From NCBI GenBank assembly GCA_022425745.1, contig JAKMEW010000290.1, positions 1 to 46,770 on the forward strand: a DNA stretch of 46,770 nt. The letters are read 5' to 3'. This DNA comes from Rubripirellula sp. Its GTDB lineage: Bacteria; Planctomycetota; Planctomycetia; Pirellulales; Pirellulaceae. The notes beneath the pieces are model-generated. The model ran no database searches. It saw only the letters and a program-made list of their open reading frames with translations, and was not told the DNA's origin. The translations under genes were made by a program, and so were the position numbers. Shown one piece after another: positions 17,349 to 25,772 of the stretch (its first letter is position 1; each line of letters opens with the position of its first letter).

Positions 17349-18497
17349 TTAGCTATCCCAGCATAATCCGTCATGTAATTGATTGAGGTTGCGCGGTTCA
17401 GAATGCGTGACCACGAGCATGTCTTCCACTCGAACGCCACCATCTTCACGACCGTAAAGACCTGGCTCGATGGTGAACACTTCCCCCTCGAGTAATTGAC
17501 CACCGCCGTGGTCAAGCAAGATGGGCTCATGGACGTCCAGTCCAATACCGTGGCCGGTGCCATGTTGAATGCTTGGTTGGTTGGTAATCTCGCCGCGTGA
17601 TATTGGGTATCCGTGCGACAATAATCGACTTTCGGCTGCTTTATGAACTGCGTCACCGGTACTACCAACGCGAAGAAGAGTAGTCGAGGCTGTTTTGGCA
17701 TCAAGTACCGCTTTGTGCATGGCCTTTACCGTATCGGATGGTTCACCGTTCACCACCGTCCGTGTGCAATCCCCCCAGAGTCTCGTGGAATTATCCCTCG
17801 GAAATAAGTCAATGATGACGGGGACTCCGGTCTTAAGTTTTCCTTCACCGGGGTGGTGGCAATCGGCGACGTGTGGAGCGGTGGCACAGATAGCACCATG
17901 TCCCATACTGAATCCACGTTGCATGAATTCAATTGCTGCCATGGAACGAAGGCGTTCGCAAGTTAATTCATGATGGTCATGAATCAGGAATCCATCCGCG
18001 TTGACTTCACAATTTGCCACCCGCTCACACAGAATTTGCATGACGACTTCGGTCGTGTGTTGTGCTTTGGCAAGTCCTTCAATTTCTTGGTGAGTTTTTT
18101 GGCGACGATCGGTAACCCCTAAAGAGTCGTCATAACGAACCGAGATCTCGGCTTCTTGCAAGTGCCATGCGTAGATGTAAGGAAGTGAGCGGTCAGCAAA
18201 AACTTCTTCAACTTTCGCAGAACGTAATACCTGCGTTGCTGCTTGGGCGGTCGCTGTTTCTCGATCTGCGCTCAAACCAAAAGGAGGCGCATGTGCAGCC
18301 GGGCAAGTCACTTCGTCTGCGTGGCTCATTTTTACGACTCGATCCATTTCCAAGTCGCGAACGATTGCAATTCGCCGTGAGTCAAGTTCGATCCAAGCAG
18401 CCGGATCTCCTAGTGGTACACCAAGACGTTTAAACAGTGACGCATTTTTATCTGGAAAGCCGGCCAGAATACGAGCAGAGGAGGGTGCTGTTTTCAT
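17349..18497 (-). CDS. M24-family metallopeptidase (Xaa-Pro aminopeptidase-like)
   Basis: A 382-residue cytoplasmic peptidase of the pita-bread fold. The five metal ligands are present in order: Asp in IIDLFP, Asp in GDCTRT, His in HGTGHGIGLDVHE, Glu in FTIEPGLY and Glu in GVRVEDM. The N-terminal 150 residues are a poorly conserved creatinase-like N-domain. Family members cleave N-terminal residues preceding proline or act on related amide substrates. I chose ATG 18497; GTG 18509 is also possible and would begin one base after the permease stop. It is the second gene of a two-gene minus-strand unit behind a GntP permease. This hints at uptake and breakdown of one substrate, but that is inference. 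Confidence 0.85.
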   Translation of the reverse strand: MKTAPSSARILAGFPDKNASLFKRLGVPLGDPAAWIELDSRRIAIVRDLEMDRVVKMSHADEVTCPAAHAPPFGLSADRETATAQAATQVLRSAKVEEVFADRSLPYIYAWHLQEAEISVRYDDSLGVTDRRQKTHQEIEGLAKAQHTTEVVMQILCERVANCEVNADGFLIHDHHELTCERLRSMAAIEFMQRGFSMGHGAICATAPHVADCHHPGEGKLKTGVPVIIDLFPRDNSTRLWGDCTRTVVNGEPSDTVKAMHKAVLDAKTASTTLLRVGSTGDAVHKAAESRLLSHGYPISRGEITNQPSIQHGTGHGIGLDVHEPILLDHGGGQLLEGEVFTIEPGLYGREDGGVRVEDMLVVTHSEPRNLNQLHDGLCWDS

Positions 18498-18510
18498 TCG
18501 AAAGACCACT

Positions 18511-19962
18511 TTAGTTGAGTGGAAAAGGAAAAATAGTAGCGAATAGCATTGTGAAAAATAAAGCAGATAAACCTAAGCCGATGCTCATCGGAGTGATCAC
18601 CCGAAGTCCTTCCGCCTCTGTCATGCCACTCATACGTGTCATTACCCAAAAAGCGCTATCTGTCATCCAAGATACGGGTTTGCTGCCAGCTCCAATTGCC
18701 ATCGCGAGATAGACGGGATGGTAGGGAAGCGTCTCGTTGCTGAAGCCCTGAAGGATTCCGGCGGCGGTGATCATCGCTACGGTTGCTGATCCTTGAAGGG
18801 TTCGAATGGAGGCGGTGAGGAAAAACGCAACAACGAGTAGAAGCAGTCCGGGAACTCCTTGCGCGTGTGCTCCAACCGCTTCTCCGATGCCAGCTTGGCG
18901 TAACATTGCGCCGAATGCACCACCTGCTGCGGTGATAAGAATGATATTGCCAGCGGACGCGAGTGATCGCGTAATCAGGGAATCGCGACCATTTGGTGAG
19001 CAGTAGTGTCTTAGTGATAAAGCCAACGCCGCCCCGATCGCGATAGCTACATTTTTATTAGCGAAGAAAAGGATAAGATTAACCAGTGTCCCAGCGGGCA
19101 TCCATGTTCCTTTTAATCGCTCGGTCAGTGCACCGATGGTGATCAAGACGACTGGAATGACGATTGGGGCCAGTGATCGAATCAAAGTCGGTTTCGATCG
19201 TTCCAGATCGGCGCTCTGATCTGACTCGATCAAATTTCCATCGGGTAAATCATTTGAGTCCCTGAGCGGGATTTCAACGCAGCGATTGATCAAGCGGGCA
19301 ATTGCTAGTGATGTAATACTGCTGCAGCCACCGATTGCCAGACCCGCAAATAACATCGTTGAGATGTCAATGCCGAGTTCTCCTGCGACGGTTAGAGGGC
19401 CAGGTGTCGGAGGAATTAATGAGTGTGCGATCGATCCTCCTGCGAGAATCGACAAAATAAAAAGTACATAATCTTTACCAAGACGCTGCCGGAGTGAGCG
19501 TGCGAGCGGCACCATGAGATAGAAAACGGTGTCAAAGAAAACGGGAATTCCCAGAACAAACGAACTTGCTGCCATCGCCTCCGGTGCCCGTTTTGGACCT
19601 GTAAGTAAAAGGAGCCGATCGACGATCACCTTTGCAGCGCCCGACTCCATCAGGCATTGACCGATAATGCTCGCCAATGCGATCAAGATACCAATCTTGC
19701 CGGCAGTCGCACCGAATTCCGTGGCAAGTCGCGCCGGAGCGGATATTAACGCAGGTTTGGAGATCAGCTTGGCCGCCTCTTTCTCGCTCATTTGTTCAAG
19801 ATTTACCTGATTCTCCACATATCTCTCAACGGCGGCATCCCCCATAAGGGCGGACACTAAAAGGCCAGCAAGAAGCAAGGTCAAAAAGGCGTGTAGCCGA
19901 AAGACAAGAATACAGACAAGGACTACAAGGACAGCCGAAATAACGAGTAGCCAAATATTCAT
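18511..19962 (-). CDS. GntP-family permease (gluconate:H+ symporter family)
   Basis: This 483-residue integral membrane protein has a dozen or more hydrophobic helices and family signatures: an N-terminal double helix with RLHAFLTLLLAGLLVSAL, the GIPVFFDTVFYLMVPL segment, SLIPPTPGPLTVAGELG, and the late GAGSKPVSWMTDSAFW segment. GntP members import gluconate or related sugar acids with protons; the true substrate here is unknown. One non-typical feature is a hydrophilic insert after the second helix (about residues 45-70). The start ATG 19962 has no clear Shine-Dalgarno sequence. Its stop lies immediately before the M24 peptidase start, so the two form an operon. Confidence 0.88.
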   Translation of the reverse strand: MNIWLLVISAVLVVLVCILVFRLHAFLTLLLAGLLVSALMGDAAVERYVENQVNLEQMSEKEAAKLISKPALISAPARLATEFGATAGKIGILIALASIIGQCLMESGAAKVIVDRLLLLTGPKRAPEAMAASSFVLGIPVFFDTVFYLMVPLARSLRQRLGKDYVLFILSILAGGSIAHSLIPPTPGPLTVAGELGIDISTMLFAGLAIGGCSSITSLAIARLINRCVEIPLRDSNDLPDGNLIESDQSADLERSKPTLIRSLAPIVIPVVLITIGALTERLKGTWMPAGTLVNLILFFANKNVAIAIGAALALSLRHYCSPNGRDSLITRSLASAGNIILITAAGGAFGAMLRQAGIGEAVGAHAQGVPGLLLLVVAFFLTASIRTLQGSATVAMITAAGILQGFSNETLPYHPVYLAMAIGAGSKPVSWMTDSAFWVMTRMSGMTEAEGLRVITPMSIGLGLSALFFTMLFATIFPFPLN

Positions 19963-20552
19963 GCAGAATCAGAACTGGGTCGAGAGTTACGACAAACGGT
20001 TACTTCAAAAACCACCTTCAAGCATTAACCTAACGCTTTGTGTGGCGATTGTGGTGGACGAAAAACCTTAGCTGTCTCGATTTCCTAAGCGGGGGTGGTG
20101 GCCACCAAAAGCGGCGTAGCTAGTTCATTTGAGTAATCGTTCGTTCAGAAATAGGGAATGAAACGATAGTTGTTGGTGATTCACCGTGTTTTTGTCACTG
20201 CATCTGCACGCAAATTCATTTTCGGTCGATCATTCCTACGGGGTGGCTCCGCGAGGTTAGTCGATGGAATCTCGCCGTTTTTCCGCAGATTAGCACCTTG
20301 GGCTCCATCGGGCTTGCTCGCTCGTGTTCCTTATTCCGCTGTCCCCCATGACTTACGGACGCTGAAAATTAGGGTATCCCTTGGAGGTGCGGCCAAGCAT
20401 GGATACCTTTAAGGAGGAGTTCTTGACGCTCGAACCCTTTACATTCTGCTGAGCGGAATTTTACTGGAGCAGATGGTACACTCGAGATTCGTTAACACCG
20501 TGCTCTGCCGTCGGTTAGTTCAAAAAACCATATAACGCTTTACATCCTTATT
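19963..20552. other. Divergent intergenic region between the permease gene and sdhC
   Basis: About 590 bases with no credible gene; an 80-codon ORF at 20170-20412 has no family features. The region must hold promoters for both the minus-strand permease operon and the plus-strand sdh operon, though I could not place them. It contains a compound hairpin at 20373-20407, listed separately, and a short palindrome GGTGGCCACC near 20096-20105. Confidence 0.4.
20373..20407 (+). promoter_or_regulatory. Compound hairpin upstream of the sdh operon
   Basis: GGTATCC at 20373-20379 pairs with GGATACC at 20401-20407, and directly inside it CTTGG (20380-20384) pairs with CCAAG (20393-20397). This leaves an eight-base loop and a three-base bulge (CAT). 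TTTAAGGAGGAG follows. The structure sits about 145 bases before the sdhC start and could be a leader element or a weak attenuator, but no regulator site is recognisable. The base pairing is certain; the function is inference. Confidence 0.35.
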
Positions 20553-21380
20553 ATGAGCCCTTCCTCCAACGCTGAGACGAGTTTTTTTCTCAGGAACGAA
20601 TTTGCAATCAGACGGCTGCATTCTCTATTAGGGATTGTTCCTCTTGGTCTCTATATGGTCGTGCATTTGGCCACGAATGCGAGTCTCTTAAACGCTCCTG
20701 AAACCTTTCAGCGAGCGGTTTACTTGATTCACAGTCCAGGAAAACTGCTTCCACTGATCGAATGGGGCCTCATTTTCTTACCGTTGGTCTTTCATGCAAT
20801 CATCGGGGTTTGGATTTCGAAGACCGGAAAAATCAATAGCGGTCAGTACCGGTTCGCAAGTAATCGTCGCTACACGTTTCAAAGATGGACTGGCGTCATT
20901 GCTTTGGTCTACCTTTTTTTCCACATCCTGCATCTGCACGGTTGGTTTCACAGCGATTTTTGGTTAGCGGTTGTTCGTCCTCAAGGGTTTGCTTCTTTCC
21001 GGCCTTTTAACGCAGCGAGCACGCTAGTTTTAGCGATGGAGGGTGTGGTTTGGCCAGCGTTTTATTTCGTTGGCGTGATGTCGTGTGTTTATCACTTCGC
21101 CAATGGTCTTTGGACAGCGGGCATCACTTGGGGTTTATGGGTTTCGCCTACCGCTCAAAAGCGAGCCAGTAACCTTTGCACCGTGATTGGAATAGGCCTA
21201 GCCGTCGTCGGTGGCAGCGCTTGGTGGGCTGCCGTTTCACCGAGTGCAGAGGATGCTGCAGCAATGGTGGAGGTAGAAAATCGCATGTACGAGTCAGCAA
21301 CCGCTTCTGGCATGGTGACTGATAACCCTGCTAAACGATCTGACATGGACAGCGGTGCGGTTGAGGTTGTCAACGAATGA
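20553..21380 (+). CDS. sdhC: Succinate dehydrogenase cytochrome b558 subunit
   Basis: The membrane anchor of complex II, 275 residues, with five hydrophobic segments. It belongs to the single-subunit cytochrome b558 type found in Bacillus and many anaerobe-related lineages, which carries two hemes and replaces the separate SdhC/SdhD pair. Candidate heme-ligating histidines occur in helices 1 to 4: RRLHSLLG and VVHLATN, VFHAIIG, FFHILHLHG, and VYHFANG. Electrons pass from the iron-sulfur subunit through these hemes to quinone. A hydrophilic C-terminal tail of about 45 residues is longer than typical. It is the first gene of sdhC-sdhA-sdhB, with about 125 bases before sdhA. Confidence 0.93.
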   Translation: MSPSSNAETSFFLRNEFAIRRLHSLLGIVPLGLYMVVHLATNASLLNAPETFQRAVYLIHSPGKLLPLIEWGLIFLPLVFHAIIGVWISKTGKINSGQYRFASNRRYTFQRWTGVIALVYLFFHILHLHGWFHSDFWLAVVRPQGFASFRPFNAASTLVLAMEGVVWPAFYFVGVMSCVYHFANGLWTAGITWGLWVSPTAQKRASNLCTVIGIGLAVVGGSAWWAAVSPSAEDAAAMVEVENRMYESATASGMVTDNPAKRSDMDSGAVEVVNE

Positions 21381-21504
21381 CACTGCAGTAGTTTTGCTTA
21401 ACCGAGTCAAACTTCCCAATGATGGTTCATATGCGGACGTGACCCTAATAGCAAGTTTTTAGTTTCACTCAATATTTATTTCCTGAGAACACGGTAAATC
21501 AAAG

Positions 21505-23493
21505 ATGGCAAAGCATCGCGTAGTAGTCATTGGCGGAGGTCTAGCGGGTCTAGCATCGACAATGAAGCTTGCCGAGTTGGGTGTCGAAGTTGACTTGATT
21601 AGTCTCACGCCGGTGAAGCGGTCTCACAGCGTTTGTGCTCAGGGTGGTATCAACAGTTGCAACGACCAAACACGACAACTTGGCGATAGCGAATGGAAGC
21701 ATTTCGATGACACCGTGTACGGCGGTGACTTTTTGAATCACCAACCGCCGGTGAAAGAGATGGCGTTTTGGGCGCCTAAAGTGATTGACCTAATGGATCG
21801 TCTCGGGGTCCCGTTCAATCGCACCGGTGAAGGATTCATCGATCGACGACGGTTTGGCGGAACCCTCTATAAACGTACTGCCTTTGCTGGCGCGACCACT
21901 GGTCAGCAATTGCTTTATGGTCTTGATGAACAGGTTCGTAGGTGGGAAGCGCAAGGACGGGTTAATAAGTATGAATTCTGGGATTTCCTAGGTCCGATCC
22001 TCGATGAGAATAATCGGTGCCGAGGCGTCGTTGCTCAAGACCTTGTTTCGATGAAGATGCGGGCGTTTCCGGCCGACGCAGTTGTCGTTGCAACCGGTGG
22101 GTGTGGACTGCTCTATGGTCGCAGCACCATGAGTGTATTCTGCACCGGTAGTGCTGCGAGCCGTTGCTTCCAGGTTGGTGCTAATTACGCCAATGGAGAG
22201 TTTATCCAAGTCCATCCTACCGCGATTCCTGGTAGCGATAAGTTGCGGCTGATGAGTGAATCGGCCCGCGGCGAGGGCGGACGAGTATGGGTGCCTCGTA
22301 AGGCTCAGGATGTCCGTGCTCCGCGTCAAATCCCTGACTCGGAACGCTATTATTTCCTCGAAGAGAGATATCCCGAGTATGGTAACCTCGTTCCTCGGGA
22401 TATTGCGACGCGAGAGATTTTTGACATTTGCGTGAATGATGGTTTAAGTATTGAATCGGATCGAATGAGCGTCTACTTGGATTTGACGCACCTCCCCAAA
22501 TCTGAACTGGATCGCAAGCTTGGCGGCATCCTTGAGATCTACGAGAAGTTCCAAGGGGTTGATCCTCGAACCGAACCAATGCGGATTTTCCCGGCTGTCC
22601 ATTACAGCATGGGAGGTCTTTGGGCTGATTATGCAAAGAGTGGTGATGGCGGTTTATTAGCTGGCGATCCCCGCAATCACATGACGAGCCTAGAAGGCCT
22701 CTACGCAATCGGCGAATGCGACTATCACTACCACGGTGCGAATCGCCTCGGCGCAAACTCGCTCCTTTCATGCATTTTCACGGGATTATTTACTGGGCCC
22801 TCAATTCTGAGTTACGCAGAAGGGCAATCCTCCGGGCATGCCGACGTTTCTTCGAGCCTGATTGAGGGAGCTTTAGCAAACCACGGTAGTCGTCACCAAT
22901 CTTTGCTTGGTGGTCAAAATGGGAAAGGTGAAAACCCCTACCTGATACATCAGGAACTTGGAGATTTGATGACCCGAGTCGCTACAGTTGTTAGGCGTAA
23001 TGACCAATTAGCGGAAGCCATCGGGAAAGTAGATGAATTGCACGAGAGGGCAAAGAAAGTAAGCCTTTCAGACACTGGCAGTTGGACAAACCAAAATGTG
23101 ATTTTTGCTAAGTCTGTTCAGGACATGTTCCCGATTGCCAAGTGCATCTTGAAGGGTGCACTTCAGAGAGATGAGTGTCGTGGCGCGCATTTTAAACCTG
23201 AATTCCAAAAGCAATCTTTAACTGCAGAAGATCCAGTGACGCGGCGCGACCAAGCCGAGAAATGGTGCGACGAGTTTGATCAGAATAATCAGAAGTATCT
23301 CAAAAGCACCGTTGCCCGGTGGGAATCATCCAGTGATCAACCGCAGTTAACCTACGAAGATGTTGATACCTCCCTAATCAAGCCAAGGCCTCGCCTTTAT
23401 GGTCTGGTTGGTGCGGAAGTAATCGAAGAAGTTTGGAAGGGGAGGACTGAGAGCTCGACGAGCGAAAAATCGGCCGCGACCGCTGCAGTGTAA
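21505..23493 (+). CDS. sdhA: Succinate dehydrogenase flavoprotein subunit
   Basis: The catalytic subunit oxidising succinate to fumarate at the cytoplasmic face of the membrane, 662 residues. The N-terminus has the FAD dinucleotide-binding motif IGGGLAGLAS (about residues 9-18), and HSVCAQGGIN (His41) is the covalent FAD-attachment site. The substrate-site region is recognisable at RRFGGTLYKRTAFAG, SESARGEGGR and YSMGGLWADY, with GECDYHYHGANRLGANSLL near residue 405. The C-terminal tail from about 640 is Ser/Thr/Ala-rich. It lies second in sdhC-A-B; the gap to sdhB is 96 bases. The ATG 21505 starts directly at the conserved first strand. Confidence 0.97.
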   Translation: MAKHRVVVIGGGLAGLASTMKLAELGVEVDLISLTPVKRSHSVCAQGGINSCNDQTRQLGDSEWKHFDDTVYGGDFLNHQPPVKEMAFWAPKVIDLMDRLGVPFNRTGEGFIDRRRFGGTLYKRTAFAGATTGQQLLYGLDEQVRRWEAQGRVNKYEFWDFLGPILDENNRCRGVVAQDLVSMKMRAFPADAVVVATGGCGLLYGRSTMSVFCTGSAASRCFQVGANYANGEFIQVHPTAIPGSDKLRLMSESARGEGGRVWVPRKAQDVRAPRQIPDSERYYFLEERYPEYGNLVPRDIATREIFDICVNDGLSIESDRMSVYLDLTHLPKSELDRKLGGILEIYEKFQGVDPRTEPMRIFPAVHYSMGGLWADYAKSGDGGLLAGDPRNHMTSLEGLYAIGECDYHYHGANRLGANSLLSCIFTGLFTGPSILSYAEGQSSGHADVSSSLIEGALANHGSRHQSLLGGQNGKGENPYLIHQELGDLMTRVATVVRRNDQLAEAIGKVDELHERAKKVSLSDTGSWTNQNVIFAKSVQDMFPIAKCILKGALQRDECRGAHFKPEFQKQSLTAEDPVTRRDQAEKWCDEFDQNNQKYLKSTVARWESSSDQPQLTYEDVDTSLIKPRPRLYGLVGAEVIEEVWKGRTESSTSEKSAATAAV

Positions 23494-23589
23494 TCGAATC
23501 ATACCAACCTACAGGCGTCGTGAACGTCTGAGATTTCCGTCTTAGTTCAATCGTTTATCAATACTACGTTAGAGAATCAGGAACGAAAA

Positions 23590-24444
23590 ATGATCGCTCC
23601 AGAACCTTCTGAAACCAATCGACCTGAAACCATTACGGTTCGCGTTAAACGTCAGGATGGGCCAGGAAAGCGACCTTATTGGGAAACTCATCGGATTCCG
23701 TACGAGCCTGAACTAAACGTCATCTCTGTGCTTCAGAGATTGGCGGCTAGTGCCGTCACCGTTGATGGCAAGCAAGTTTCCCCCGTCGCATGGGATTGTG
23801 GCTGTTTGGAGGAAGTTTGTGGTTCTTGTACGATGCAAATTAACGGACGGGTTCGGCAGAGTTGCAGTGCACTTGTGGATCGTTTGATTGCTGAATCTGG
23901 TCCGACGATCGTTTTAGAGCCAATGAGCAAGTTCCCGGTGGTTCGAGATCTTGTGGTTGATCGACAACGACTGTTTCGCGGATTGACGCGGGTCAAAGCT
24001 TGGGTTCCTGTTGATAGCTATTACGACATGGGGCCAGGTGAAAGACAGCTTCGGTCTTCACAGGAACAGAATTATCCACTGAGTCAGTGTATGAGCTGTG
24101 GGTGCTGCGTTGAAGCGTGTCCGCAGTACACTAAAGTGGAGGTTGAGCGTTACTCAGATGAATCCGATGAAGCTTACGAGCGACGAAAAGCCGAGGCCTA
24201 CGATCAGGCTTTCCTCGGACCTCAGGCAATCTCGCAGGCGGTGCTATTTAATAATCACCCCACGGGGAAGGCATTGGCCAATGAACGCATGGACACACTA
24301 GTTGGTCCTGGTGGCGTTCAGGCATGTGGGAACGCGCAGAATTGTGTTTCGGTTTGTCCAAAAGAGATCCCGCTGACAACGTCCATCGCAAAGGCAAGTC
24401 GAGCGTCCACTTTGCACGTTGTTAAGAAGTGGTTCGATAAGTAG
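23590..24444 (+). CDS. sdhB: Succinate dehydrogenase iron-sulfur subunit
   Basis: The electron-transfer subunit of complex II, 284 residues. The plant-ferredoxin-like N-terminal domain holds the [2Fe-2S] ligands (Cys72, Cys77, Cys80, Cys92). The C-terminal domain holds the [4Fe-4S] motif CMSCGCCVEACPQ and the [3Fe-4S] motif CGNAQNCVSVCPKEIP. Cys70 precedes the first ligand as an extra cysteine. The start ATG 23590 is preceded by AGGA (23579-23582) at good spacing. It ends the sdh operon; a bulged hairpin (GTGGTACTC paired with GAGTA and CCAC, 24464-24489) follows the stop but has no T-run. Confidence 0.96.
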   Translation: MIAPEPSETNRPETITVRVKRQDGPGKRPYWETHRIPYEPELNVISVLQRLAASAVTVDGKQVSPVAWDCGCLEEVCGSCTMQINGRVRQSCSALVDRLIAESGPTIVLEPMSKFPVVRDLVVDRQRLFRGLTRVKAWVPVDSYYDMGPGERQLRSSQEQNYPLSQCMSCGCCVEACPQYTKVEVERYSDESDEAYERRKAEAYDQAFLGPQAISQAVLFNNHPTGKALANERMDTLVGPGGVQACGNAQNCVSVCPKEIPLTTSIAKASRASTLHVVKKWFDK

Positions 24445-24557
24445 TCGTCACCCACGGCCTTCAGTGGTACTCACTTGAGTATCGGCCACATATCGGTACT
24501 TTGCGAACAATGCTCAATAGTCTTTCTAGGTTCGCTGACTGAGATATTCAATCGGGG

Positions 24558-25013
24558 CTAGAATGTTGGCCTCGATAGCAGGGGAGTGGAGTGGATCATA
24601 AGTTTTTTGTGATCACGAATCACCCGCATGAATTCACGTTCATGTACCGGTTTTTTCATGAAATCGTGAACTCCCATCGTTTGGCAACGATCCCTTAGCG
24701 ACTCGTCGTTGGACGCCGTCAAGGCGACAACTGTGGGGCGATGCTGATTCTCCAGCTGATTGACGCCGTCCAAAATTTCAAGTCCACTTCCATCGGGAAG
24801 CATTAGGTCTAACAGGATAAGATCGGGCCGTGGTGCTTGAGCGTAGATTGATTGTCGCTCCAAGAATCGTAGCGCGTCGTTTAGGGTGCGCATCAGTGTT
24901 AAGCGATGGTGCACCTGACTACGTCGCACTGCAAACGTCGTCATTTTTGCATCCGTCAAACCATCTTCTACCAACAGAATTTCCATTGGTTTCGTTTTTA
25001 AATCATTGATCAT
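24558..25013 (-). CDS. Single-domain response regulator (Rcp1-like receiver)
   Basis: A 151-residue protein that is essentially one receiver domain. It has the acidic pair in VEDGLTD, the phosphoacceptor Asp in LILLDLMLPDGSG, the switch Thr/Ser in ALTAS, and the conserved Lys in MKKPV. No output domain follows, as in Rcp1-type or CheY-like regulators that pass the signal on by protein contact. No histidine kinase is encoded nearby, so its partner is elsewhere. It faces the sdh operon convergently with 113 bases between stops. The start could be ATG 25013 or the internal ATG nine codons later, which sits directly before the first beta strand. Confidence 0.9.
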   Translation of the reverse strand: MINDLKTKPMEILLVEDGLTDAKMTTFAVRRSQVHHRLTLMRTLNDALRFLERQSIYAQAPRPDLILLDLMLPDGSGLEILDGVNQLENQHRPTVVALTASNDESLRDRCQTMGVHDFMKKPVHEREFMRVIRDHKKLMIHSTPLLSRPTF

Positions 25014-25772
25014 CTATTCAATCCTGGATCAATAATAATGGCAGAGTTATGCAGGTCACCAATTGCTAGTTTTCAACCACGGATTCTAGCATAACATTCG
25101 GTGGCCGGCTCTGCAGTGAGAACGCATCGACTTACTTCATTTTTGTGATCTAAGGAAAGATACAAGTAACTCGGTTGATACTTGTTGACAACAAACTCGA
25201 CCACTGCAACATTCTTAGGCATCAGTGATTTTTGAACGTCATTACATTCACTGATCTTGTCGTTATTACATTCACTGATCTTGTCGTTGTTTTTTTGCTT
25301 TGCAGCACCTAGGATTCAAACGGATTACATCCTCGTGATGTCCTGCTCGGGTTTGTGATCCTGGGAGGATTTTGTAGGGCGTTGCAATCTGCTTCCCTAA
25401 AGTTCGAAAAGACACCGCAAAATAAGCACACGGGAGTTGGCCGTTCATGGACAGTGCCGACGAATTTTATTTCGTGTACACGGATGACACTCCCTTTTGA
25501 TTTTTAGTCGTGTTCGCTCGCGAATTTCTCTCCGTTAAGCATCGCTCCGAAAGCACTGCTGGCTACATCTGTCGGGTAGCGGAAACGTCGAATCGCACTG
25601 AGGTAGGATTTAAGATTCGATATTTGGTATCAGGTGGCCATCGGACGCTCAGTCGTTAGACTATCAGGTGTTGCAACCTACTCGTGGCTAAAAGTAGATA
25701 TTTGATCTGCGTTGAAATGGTGGATCTGAGATAACACGGTTGTTTGATTGATGAGTGGAAAGGGATTGCCCT
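25014..25772. other. Divergent intergenic region between response regulator and kinase genes
   Basis: About 760 bases without a credible gene. It holds the tandem repeat at 25241-25288 (listed separately), a nearby inverted copy of part of it, and an imperfect palindrome TTGTTgacAACAA at about 25181-25193. A TTGACA within that palindrome has only a poor -10 match 17 bases later, so I do not call a promoter. The rest shows no structure I can name. Confidence 0.4.
25241..25288. repeat. Exact 24-bp tandem duplication
   Basis: Two adjacent identical 24-base units (25241-25264 and 25265-25288) contain the core TTCACTGATCTTGTCGTT and are followed by a T-rich run. Each carries TCACTGAT, and the reverse complement ATCAGTGA lies just upstream at 25221-25228, so the first copy can form an eight-base-pair hairpin. 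It may be a slippage duplication or a pair of regulator-binding sites upstream of the kinase gene. Confidence 0.8.

Noticed and set aside
20170-20412. 80-codon ORF between the permease and sdhC genes
   Set aside because: It lacks any family motif, overlaps the compound hairpin, and its composition (Arg/Ser/Leu/Gly-rich) looks like chance translation.
22217-22771. 184-codon antisense ORF inside sdhA
   Set aside because: Shadow of a certain gene; the antisense product has no family features.
25186-25214. TTGACA promoter before the kinase gene
   Set aside because: The -10 candidate 17 bases later (AACATT) matches only half of the consensus and lies about 560 bases from the gene.
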